From the NCBI GenBank assembly GCA_944470555.2, contig OX104130.1, positions 43,495,491 to 43,559,490 of the forward strand: a stretch of 64,000 bases of DNA, written 5' to 3'. Positions 12,901 through 24,900 of this stretch are shown piece after piece (the stretch's first letter is position 1; the number at the start of each line of letters is the position of its first letter). Position numbers and translations under genes: made by a program. This DNA is from Heterobilharzia americana. Its lineage: Eukaryota; Platyhelminthes; Trematoda; Strigeidida; Schistosomatidae. The notes under the pieces were generated by a model. The model was not told where the DNA came from. It was given only the letters and a program-made list of their open reading frames with translations, and did no database searches.

Positions 12901-15900
12901 GCATCGCGTGTGGATTTGTAATGTTCAACAACACAGAGCCTAAGCGAATTTCAAAACTTGATATAAACCTACACCGAGTGAGGTAGATAGGTGTGAAACA
13001 CAAAGCGCATTATTAACGGTGATTAATTTGTTATACAACATAGGGTTACAACATTTTTTTATTTCTAAATCTGAGAAAGTAGCGAGATAATTCCATGCTC
13101 GAAAGTCAACACTCATGACCAGGTCATAAAATATGTGAAGTACAACTCAAGGTTGCAGTAATTTTTAACCATTCGTAATTATTGTTTTGTTAATTTCTTA
13201 GTCTAATTGAAGGTGTACGGTAGCTTTACACAGAAATTAATAAGGTAACATTCTGTCATATGAACTCCATATTGGAAGTGATAGATAAATTTTAAAGGTA
13301 CCTCTGTAAAACTGAGTCTCTTACGGTTATTGTAGACACCCTGTTTCATGTTTGCAGAACCTTGGTTGAGCAAACACTACTACGCTTTGTGTTTGAATGA
13401 AATCCACTGGTTTACTCTATGCGAACATGTGTGTATGCAACATCATAATTCATTACCCACTTATGTAACTTCACAATGCAATGTTAATTGACAACAGAAT
13501 TCAAATAATTTCGTTCATTGTAACTTGTTTTTATTATTAATTTTTCAGACTTCAGTTAGGTATCCCTTATCAGTGGTCGTCTACTTTTATTATCCTGGAG
13601 ATGAAACTGACTTTTTCATTCATCCAATTATTTCTGACCAGAAACTAACAGGACTACAAGGTTGATTGATTTTATTCATTATATCAGTTACTTAAGTTTT
13701 TTCAATGAAGACTTGCTATGCAATTTACCGTAAACTCTGATTTTACTAAGCCTGGAGTAATTTTCAGGGCTCATTATTAACCAGCGCTAAGGTCATTCAA
13801 CTCATAGCTGGTTCTTCGGAACAGCTAGCTCAATAAACGCAGATAAATACCAGACCTTATTATTAGCTCTTAGGTTTGCGAACGTAGTTTTACTCACTGA
13901 CTCCCCGCAGTTATGATATTCTTTGATATAAAGTATATATCTGACTGTTAAGCAAAATACTTTATATTCGTCTCTGACTTATTTGAGCGTTTAATCCGTA
14001 TATTTTGTTGAAGGTTTCCTACTAGAAGTTATTCAGACGTCTTGAAGCCTATAAAGAATTTTTATAGTTTTTGATAACCAGCGCGCGGGATGTCTTCCTG
14101 TTAAACCTTTTTATTAATGTCCTAGTTATATTGACTGTACATACCTTTGACGTCTCAAGTTTCGATATCCAGCTGAGAGACACTGATTAACCTAGAGAAC
14201 ACAAAGCGTTCTAAGCCCATGAGGCTGAAATTTAAGTGTGTTCGGTTGTATTATCTGTTTAATGTAGTATTATGCTATTGGACTGGTGGTGCTCGAATAC
14301 ACTTTCCACATTTATTGAGAAAGTTGCATCATCAAGATGCTGGTATCCTGGAGGTGTATACGAAAAGCATATCACACACTTGTCAATTCAATATCTAGTG
14401 CACCATCTAAACATTTGACTGTCTGTCAGAGTATGAATGTATTGCACTGCGACTCTCTCTTGTACGTAGCGGTTGTAGTAAGTGGTCATTAAAGATGGAA
14501 GATATGGAACGGTTACATATGCCCAATGGCATATGTCTTTAACACATTGTTTGCTTCTGGGAAAACCACTTAGTGATCTGTGTTACACTCAGGCACGCAA
14601 GGTTCTACTTTCTTTTAGTCTATTTAACTTCTGATTCCAACTAATCTTGGTGTAAAAGCAAATTTTTTGACACAAAAAACAAGTGATATGTAGCAAATTG
14701 CATTGAAGTGAAAGTAATACCTGATAAATTTGAAAAAAACAAGAAAAAGCGGAATAAGATAATCTTTTATTTCATGAATATTTATCAGCTGAATACAGTA
14801 TTAAATTACAACTCTTATTCCAGCAGAATTATATAATATCGAGTGATAAGGTCATGTAAAATCAGGGAATCTAAAGTATTCAGTAACCGAATATCATAAG
14901 TTTTACATCAAAATGTTGCTAATTTATATGTTATGAAATAAAAGTTTCAAAAATTGTAGAGAGAGAGGTAAGAAATGTAAAGAAGTAACAACTATCTAAT
15001 GGTTCACTTAACCCGCGTATAAATAACATCCATAACATTGAGACTGTTTTAGTGAGCTGAAATCAGTAGACGAGTAAAATAAAGAATTACGCCATTAAAG
15101 TAAGACAAGATGGAATTATTACAGTTATTATGGAAATGAGTGACTAATGAAACTCTCCAACTGTATGCATATCTCCCATCGGAAACGTTTTGTAGCCAAT
15201 ACTTCTGCAAAACGAAGTAATTGAAGTATTTTGAAACTATTTGAGACAACTATGGTTTTGCATACTGGCAAAACCCCTGGAAATTGAAGTTAGGTTAAGA
15301 CATGGTTATCAGCCGGGTCTTGTAGCTCAGTCGGTAGGACATCGGGCCTGCAACCCGGAGACCGCTATTTCGAATCCTGTTACGATGCAGGTTTTCATTT
15401 CACCTTCAATCATGACCCAACATCAATAGTATATATTTAGCAAATAACGCAAATGAAACTGAAAACATGAATATCAGCAGCTGTATAGTTTTAATTAAAA
15501 TGAAGTCTAGATCCTAATGATATTTTGAATATCTGTATAATTTCTTATATTGTATACAACATGTGTTTTGATTATTTTTCAGGTAGTTCAATGGAGCTAA
15601 GTGATTTTCATGTCATGTTTCATCCTTCTCCGGATAGGTTACAACTCAGTTCCCTCAAAGCCCATATACCTAGAGAAGATGCAATCAAGGAAGCAATGTT
15701 CACTGGTTTAGGAGTCCGAAGAGACAATAATCTTTTAGCATTAACAGGTGTTCCTCAAAATTTTAATAAGGAGCAGCCACCAAATGCATGGTTCTATGAA
15801 GTCAGTGCAAATGTACCCGAGTTTTCTGACGTCACCGAACCTAACAAACCTATTTTGGAAGTTGAATTTCTTCGACCGCAAAATTCGTTTAGAGGATTTT

Positions 15901-18900
15901 ATGGAAGTAGTTTCTCTGAAGAGTTATCCAGAAAATCTCGGAATTTCCATGAACGTTTCGCTGAAAAGTTCAATGTGGATCTGACGAAGTTTTCTGATAG
16001 ACAGGTTTGTATAGTATAATTGTATAGTATAATCAGCAAGTCTAAACTCAGAAATGGTTTATTCTACAAGAATTGCATTGATTTTGAGTCATGCTAAATG
16101 GTACATTGTATATTTCAGAAGGATTACTCTAGCATTGAATTTAGGAAATCGGATGTTTGTTTGAGTACGTCACCACTCCATAGTCATCAAAATCATAGTA
16201 TCTTACCTTATTGTTTCCTTCGTTCCCGTAGCGTTTTACACTTTCATATCTTATGTTTATTTCTTTGTCTTTCCTCTCGTAGACTTCCACCTCGATTTTA
16301 ATGATATGAATCGTCCCAACTTAGACTGTTATAACCTTATGCAAGTTTCCATATTATTCACATCTGCCTATTGGACTCCGTAGTTTACGCCAAGGAACTG
16401 AAACTGAAATTCAAAAGTTTGGTCGTTGGAAATTCTAAAGTATTTTAAAACAGTAGTTTTTTTTACTTGAAACGCTTTTCTGTCATGATTCTCAGTTGTC
16501 TTCTAGTAACACAGGTAAGTATGAATAAAGAAGTGTTGATAGTATTGCGGGTCAAAGAAGAATTTCAAATAACTGGTTGACAGCTTGTTCGTGAAGTTTT
16601 GAAACAAAATAACTCAGTGGAAGCATACAGATCAATTGATGCTTCCAAATTACTCACATTCTGAAGGCCAATAATTTCTTAGTGTAAATGAAATTTACAA
16701 CTAACTAGTGTTGGGTGTTTGCAAAAACTCTACCTCTGGGAACGTAAGATGGACCGCCGGTAAACAGTAAACATATTTAGGGTCAATCGTTTGATGGTGT
16801 TGTGTTCTCTGAGCTGGATGGTTTAACCGCGAAGCTTTCGTTGTCATTCTAGACAACATTATCATTACAAACTTCAGAAGGATATGAGCTATAGGGTTTT
16901 CTCCACAAGTCGTTTAGTAGCTTATCCTGATGGCCTTGTTTGTTTGTGATTGTTTCTGCCAAAATCTCATTTATCTCCATATTCATTTCGATTGGTTATC
17001 CAGGTGGCGTAAATACTGACCTTGTTATTTATTGGTTGATAGATTGGGTCAGTGCCATTGTGTCTGTTGATCGCTGACTGACCTGAATGCCAAGCTTCCG
17101 AGAGTTGTTTGGTGGTCTTTGTCTTTCCTCCATCCAGGATTTCCACATTTTCCCAGTTAGATCTTTTTAGTTCTTTGCTTCACTAAACAAAAAATATTAT
17201 GGATATGAATGCTAATTGCTTAACAAACTCTAATCACCGTCACGTTCCTGTTCGACTGACAGTGTGATTTTGAATATTATTTATTCGTCGAATCGAAAAT
17301 CATACACTTACCACCTTGTAATTGGTCTTTATTGCACAGTAGGATGTCAAGGCACATGCGTTCTAGACAGTTTCGACCAGTTAAGTTACTGTGATGAGTG
17401 ATCTCAACTGCCATAGCAAGTAACAGCTGCCGATCTGGTGAAAAAGTAAAGAAAGAGAATATTTTAGTCCGCAACAGCATTTTAATCGGGTCAACAGACA
17501 TATTACTCACTTGTTATTATGTCTTATCATTTAAAGTTAATCGCTTGTAAAGTGGATCACCTATCATTTGCCAATATTCCCACATTAGTAAGCAGAAATG
17601 ATTGGTTGGATTAGGCCGATATTTGACAAACAGTTCCAATTGATGCTTTCGTAGGCTCTAAGTGACGTGGAAACTCAGCAACTAATTGAATTTCTCTTTA
17701 TCTCACCTACTTAACTTCGCGTTTGTGTTTTTTCACTTCGTTTCTTTTATACTTTCACCTTATTCTGTTTTCTTTCATTTTTAGACCTTGAAAGTTATAC
17801 TTAAATGATAAATATTACTATCAACCTAACTCAGTCGCGCTATATCAATATCATATGCGTACAAACATAAACAGTATCTTTTTTGTCGGCTTACTAATAT
17901 AGGCATAATAATATAGGGGCTTGATAAATATAATTTAAAGGCCATCATAGCAACAACCGAAATGACCAATCAGGCTTCTTTATTTTATGAAAATCTGCAT
18001 TTTTAGTCAAAATGAAAAACCCTAATTTTTTATTTCCTTCGTTGCTGCGGCGGCATTTAAAGTCTCCCGAAATAACCAGTTAGGTTTCTATTTCAGATGG
18101 AAAGATAGGCTTTCATAAAATAAGAAATTTTATTGGTTATTTCAGCTATTGCTAACGTGGCCTTTAGAATCAACATGATTACGAAAATTTAAGAGACCGA
18201 TTTTTTTTTTAAATAACTTAACTTTATAAACAATGTATTATTCTGAAGTCTCAGTATCCATTTTATTCTTGTGAAAGTACTCGTCCTATGGAAATCGAAG
18301 TAACGTGAAGACAACAGAATTTTGAAAAGTCTTCTGTCTGTTCAAAGGGAATATTTAGTCCAGTGAACTATTTCAGTTCTCGAGGGCTTTAAAAGTACCC
18401 ACCCTTCTTATTCTTTGAATAAGCTAACACCTTAAAAAAGTAAAAACTCTGATCTTCGTAGAATAGTTACCATTTATAAAAATAATTTTGTAACTGATTT
18501 TGTAAGACAAATCAGTTTTTATAGGTCGAAGAGAGAAGTCAGAGATATTTAATACCAAGTTGTTTGGCGTTTGGACCCCCCTAAGTTGTATAATGATCGA
18601 AGCGTTTGTAGTCGGATTCTAATTCACTCTATGCTGTCATCTAACATATGTCACTTATGATTATTACTTTAGAACAGTGGTGTAGATGAAGTAGTCAGTG
18701 TACATCGTCAGATACCTGAGCTCTGCTCTGTTATGGAGGTTACAAATTCTTCAGTGATAGAATGCATTCATCCAATCTATTTACCGATGAATGGTCAGAA
18801 CTAAGTTACTACAGATGTTATTTCCTAAGCACCGAAACTTTCTTTAAGCTATCAACCTGATCAGTACAGAAATTGGGCACTACGTCAGAATTTAATTTAA

Positions 18901-21900
18901 AATTAGGTTTGTTTGTTTTATGTGACATGCAGTAAAACAGGATTATTTACTGGATGACGTTTTGAGCACAATTAAGTGTTCATAATCTTAACAATTTAGT
19001 CACAAAACTTCCGACACCTAGTTTTCTATTTTTGTCACTTGTCATCCTTTGATTTCATTAACTGCAATGGCTACAGTGTATGTAGTGGCTCACAGTCACA
19101 CAATAGGGTGTAGTAGAACAATATTCCCGAAGGTCGGTGTAGTTAGGTGGAGAGTCAGAAATTGATAACCGAATCTTTTTTATCTACTCAACACCAAATA
19201 CATCCAACAGAAGTTTAGCAACACTCATTCCGGATTTAATGGAAAATCCTATTGCGATTGGAACCATGTAATGACAAATGACGAACTTTTTGAAATCAGG
19301 TGTTGGGAGTTGTTTAAATACCTTGATATGAATATAAATAATAATAAACTGGACTCGAAACACCAGCCAGCAAATAACAGTCAGTGTGTCATTATGCTGT
19401 ATCAGTCAAAGAAATCTATATCAGTATTGTCATCAGTCTTAGTCACAAAGATCAGACCTCTCATTTCATGATATCGAACGTATAAAAAAGAGCACAGTTT
19501 TATTGAATAGTAGCGCTGGCAAACTTGATCAGAAAGGAGATATTGTTATCATTCTACAGCTGAATAGGATGATTTAAGAAATGGAGTTTGTCTTTTTGTT
19601 TTCAAATAATGAAATGAAGTATTCACTTTATTCTACGAAATGATTACACAGATGTCGGTGTTTACACATTGACCATAAATTAACTGGTTGATCAGCGTTT
19701 ACTAGATGAAATGCAAGGTTGTACGTTACGCCGTACCTAAGTATGCTGTATCTTGGTGTGCGTATACTATGTATTTACCTGAGCTTTAAAGCATTCGATA
19801 TAGTTTCAAATCGATCTATCTCTGAGATACTGTTTAGCATAACCAGACACTAAAACTGATGTCTTTCGTGTCATATACTGATTTTCTGGTTTTTACTTTT
19901 ACTAATAAGAACTGATAGCTGTTTTTTTATTATTTCAGGTTGGTATCACTTTTTTAGCAGGTTTTACTGTCAAGTTTCCACTGAACTTTAGTGTGACTTT
20001 ATGTATATATTATCTTTGTACTTAAACTTGATTAGGTCAACTTGTCGAAGATTGCAGTCAGCAATTTACTAGGTGGTATTGGCTACTTTTATGGTTCTTC
20101 TTTGATTCGTTCTTCTAATATTGGACCAGAACCAGTGCATAATTGGGCGACCGGGTTATTTTCTGCCACCCCATCTCGATCGAACTTCCCACGAGGATTT
20201 TTGTGGGATGAAGGTTTCCACGGTCTGATCTTAGCTCGATGGGATCCAGTTCTTGCTATGGAAACGGTCGGTTCGTGGCTCGATCTTATGAACGCCCATG
20301 GTTGGATTCCTCGTGAACAGATTTTGGGTTGGGAATCTAGGTCACGCGTCCCGTCTGAATTCATTGTTCAATCAGATGTTGTCGCCAATCCCCCATCACT
20401 GATTTTAACGGTTGAGGTTTGTTACTGTATTGAACGTTTTGGTCATTTTGTAACGTACAATATTTCTTACTTTTGCTGAGATTAGTTTTGAATGTGAAGT
20501 TATAACAACAATCGATAATATAAATGATGATACTGTCGAGCTCTCTGATACAGGTTTGCTTACTACGTTATAAACTGTGCTCATTATTATGCCCGCTTGT
20601 GCAGACCGAAGTCAAAAAAAATGCAAAAGAATCGAAATCCACTCAGTAACATTGTGCACATCGGTGCAGTAGACAATCAGCTACATCTATTGTGTGAGGG
20701 CTGATGGTGTACCTGGCTATCCAATCCTTGGTAGGTGGAGCGGTGCTGGAACCCGTGATCATCCACTAGTTGAAAGTCAATTGCTGATGAGTCACAACTG
20801 CACCCAGACTGAAGTAGGTGGAGTTCAAACTTGTAACCCTGTCGTTGGTAGTTGGAAATTTAAGTTATTGAGTTGTGACTCCGAAATGATCACAACAATT
20901 ATGTAAGAATGTTATTACTTGTATTGTCAGGTGTATCCACATATACCCGTCGTACAAGAAGTGGCTATCGTGACTCGGTTATGTGGTAGATAACGCTCTG
21001 AAATTTGGAGTTATCGGTCCTGGGTTCGAGTTTCATTGGGGAAAACATCACTCACTAGGAATCAGATACATTTATATAGATTCCACTTCTAGCCACTATC
21101 CATCATTAGCTATGTAAGAAGTTACTGCATCGTTTTCAATTGGAATTAATATCAAGTGGTAAGACGTTTGTCACTAAATTACCAGAAGAGAACTAAAAGC
21201 TTGCTAGAAGCGATTTCCTATGCATGAAACTTGATTTTAAAATGTAAAAAATGCACAAAAGAAAGAAAGATTGTGTTTGATATTCATTTACATGAGTAAA
21301 TGTTACAAGCATGAGGTGATTGGGGGCCATTATGCACAATGCATAACAATCAAGGTGTAAGTATAATCAAGACTTTTGGTTACATAAATTTGTCTACTGT
21401 TTAATATAAACGTATACTTGAAGAACCTATATTTAAACACTATATTATAAATTAACATGATTTTGTTTGTACTATCCTGTCCTGGATCACACTGCTAGCC
21501 ATCATTCATCATTAATATCACTACGTTGTAAATTGTTGGGATTAGTTCTTGGTGCTAACTGTCGTATCCAAATCTACAATGCCATTTACGTTAGCTACAT
21601 TTCTCTCTCAGAAGCCTTAAGTCTTATGAACTTTCCTTTGCATAACATAGTTTTATTATTATTTTATTATTTGTCTTTTGGGTTCCTAGTGGAATATACG
21701 GCTTCAGTAGCACGCCTCCATTTCACTCTCTTCTCTGCAGTCTTTTCAACCTGGCTCCACGTCTGCCCAGAAGCTTTCATTTCTTCCTCACATGATCTCC
21801 TCCATGTCACCCTCGCCTTGGATGCCCAACTCTTCGTTTCCCTTCTGGGTTCCACTTGAGGGTCTGACTAGCCGCGTGATGGTCTTCTCGGTGTACGGCC

Positions 21901-24900
21901 GATCCATCTCCATTTTCCTCTGCATATTTGTTGGGCGATAGCTTCTTGCTTAGTTCGTTGCCAGCCAGCCAGAGTTTCTTGCTGCTTATTCTTTCTGGCC
22001 ATCTGATCTTCAGTGTCAGTATCGAGTGAGCTAGCGTAGGCAGCAGCTGTTGATGAATGTCTGTAGTTTGTTGGAAATGCTTTTCGTGACACACCAAGTT
22101 TCTAAACCATATACCGGCACTGACTTGACTGACACTGGTGTTGAAAATCCGGATATTGTTCACGCTTTATGTTGAGTGTAGTAGATCTCCACACTGATTT
22201 CAGGTTAATGAAGGCCTGTCTTACTGTCTTTCCGATCCTGGCTTTGACGTCCTCATCTGTGCCTGTGCCGTCGGTAGTTAAAACGATGCTGTCTAGGTAG
22301 GTGGGTAGGTGGAAGAGACTACTTTCTTTAGGTTTCTCCCATTCATGGTGATTGGTGCTTGTTGTTCACGCTGTTGTTCGTTGGGTATCTTCATCACCTC
22401 TACCTCTGTCTTCTCTACATTCACTTGAAGTCCCGTCTTCGCTGCCTCTTCTGTCAACTTGTTGGTTTCCGCCTGTAGATCTTCGAGTTTGTGCGACAAG
22501 ACATTGGACATAAATCGTCATGGGCGAAATCCAGATCTTCTAGGATCTTTTCATCGGTCTTCTCACTCCTCACAGTTTGCTGCATGATCCAGTCGACTAC
22601 AATCAGGAAGATCATCGATGATAGTAGGCGGCAGCCTTGTCTTACTCTTTCCTGTCTTCACTTCAAGGGCGTCGAAGGCCTTTTCAAAGTCGATGCAGTT
22701 GAGGTAACATGAAGAGTTGAGTGCCATTCTATCCTCTGTTCTATGATGGTGCGTAGCGTAGCGTTGCAGTTTGGTCTGCATATGATTTGTTCTTCCTGAA
22801 GCCAGCCAGCCTGTTCCGGTCGTAATTTTAAATCCAGAGCATGTTTTAGTCACTCCAGGAAGATGTGGCTGGATACTTTTTAGTGTAGTATGTCCACCTG
22901 GTGAAAGCAAATCCATGTCGCTTTGTGATTATCCTTGTGTTTGTGCACACTACCTCCAATCACCAAACCATTAAATGCGCAGAAGTCTGCAAACATTTCT
23001 CCACTCTCACTCATCATTTCACCGAGTGCTTCTCGACCCACGATGAGTTCTCCTCCTGTGTTGTCCGCTTCCAGTTTGGCATTCATGTCACCTAACCCAT
23101 TAGAATGGATTTCGATGTCGCCAACTGGGCTGGGATCTTTTCTGGTACTGACTGAAGTTGTCTATAGAATTCTTCCCACTTCTCTTGATCTGCATTATTT
23201 GTGGGTGCATAGCGTAGCATTATATGATTGTGACTTTCCTTCTTTTCCTTCGATTTGAATCTTACTGTCATGATGCTGCAGGAGGAGATTGGTTCCCATT
23301 GCCTGAGAGCCTTTGGTGCTGTTGGAGACATTATGACAGCCACTCGAAAACTCAGTGTGCTGGTTCGTGGTTGTCGTCTGGGTGACAATATCGGAGTAGA
23401 TTATTGACTCTCCAGTTGAAAGTTTGGAGAGTTCACTCTCATCTCATCTGCTCTCACAGATTCCTAGCACTTCTATGCTATACTTTCTCATCTCTTTGGC
23501 AATCTGGGCAGCCTTGCCAGGAAGCTTCAAACATTGTGCGGACATTCCATGTCCCCATGTTTACTTTCACCTCCATTGAGAGAAGACACATCGACCAATT
23601 GACTTCGCCAAGACTTTCACCAACCAGCGTCCTTTCGCCTCTCCGATTCCAACGAGGAATAATTTTGTTTCTATTTTTTATATTTTGTTTGTGCTTTGAA
23701 GTTTCTTTAGTGATTGGATTGGTTTTACGGGGTAGGGTTGGTAGCCCTATGGCCAACCTTCCCTCTCTATCCGGACTTAGGACCGGCTAGGAACTAGTGA
23801 ACTAGGGTTGGTTTAGGTGAGGTTTAAACGACCGATATCGACATACCACTCATGTTTTGACAACGTTGGGGAACTGATCGTAGGTCAGCTGAATTTATAT
23901 TCAAAGTGTTACCACAAAGCTCCGAACTGCCTTTTCCTTTGTGTTACCGGATACCAGTAGTTTCCCGCTGTAGTTTCCCTAACCATCATCTTATTGTGTC
24001 TGCCTCTTAAAAATGCAGAAATAACTGTGACGTACTAACTAGGTTTGATGCCTTCTCCTTTGCCATACATCATTGCCTACAGTTAATACTAGTACTCCTA
24101 GTTATTTTAGATTTCAATAATCTTCGTCTTCTTGCTCAGAGATAATTAAAATGAGTAATATCGCGACCACCAGTCTGAATGAGGTTCCAACGGTTCACCA
24201 GATTAAGTGTGTGTTGGTTGCAGGATACGAACTGTTTTTGCCACTCTTCTCGCACCAGACTGAATACTAGCGCAAAGCCTAATTTGGATGAGATATGCTG
24301 CTAATGTTTACAAAAATGCCTATTTGCTCCTTTAATACATGCTTGATATTCTCATCTACTCAAGCATATAAAGCAGTTACTGTAGATAGCTCCTATCTCA
24401 ACGGACATACACATGATCATTGTGTAATCTGCCATGACACAAAGAATGGCGATCGCCAACTGATCTTCTCCAAAGGTAACCTAGTAGCAATAAAACTTAT
24501 CTGCCCCCCCCCCGTTATATTGCAATCGTCGATTACGTGATTAGAAATTATCGCCGGCAAACTATGTTCAGTACTGATTAGATATTAATACTTCACTGAA
24601 AATTTTCTTTTCGCAAGTATTACTCATGTTCTCCCTTCTTCAGTTTTGTTCTCCTGCTTTCTATAAATCTGTACTGGCCATTCGTTTTCCTCTCAAAATT
24701 GCTCACTAGTTGATCATCCAGTACCATGTCTTTCGTCAAAGGTGCTACATGATATATCAATTCAAAGCTTTATTGTCAGCAGCGTCCGACACAAACGACT
24801 ATCAAAATAAATTGAAAATGAACACCACACATTCTTTTGGTAGGCCATGAGCCACGCTAATTTTATGAGAGATAATCATATTATCTGACTGTTTAAACCT

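Larger units (their letters stand above)
13661..15582 (+). other. MOGS intron 3
   Basis: Contains a short family C-like fragment near 14450-14630 and a tRNA-derived SINE near 15311-15430. Otherwise unremarkable AT-rich DNA. Confidence 0.85.
16005..20035 (+). other. MOGS intron 4
   Basis: Contains a PLE2 3'-end remnant with a hammerhead-like core (16790-17180, -), a MITE (17938-18164) and a PLE1 3'-end remnant (about 18905-19050, -). The remainder shows nothing recognisable. Confidence 0.85.

Noticed and set aside
15315..15390. Possible functional tRNA gene (anticodon-like GCA)
   Set aside because: A and B box-like words exist, but the acceptor stem does not pair and the sequence runs directly into SM-alpha-like SINE sequence.
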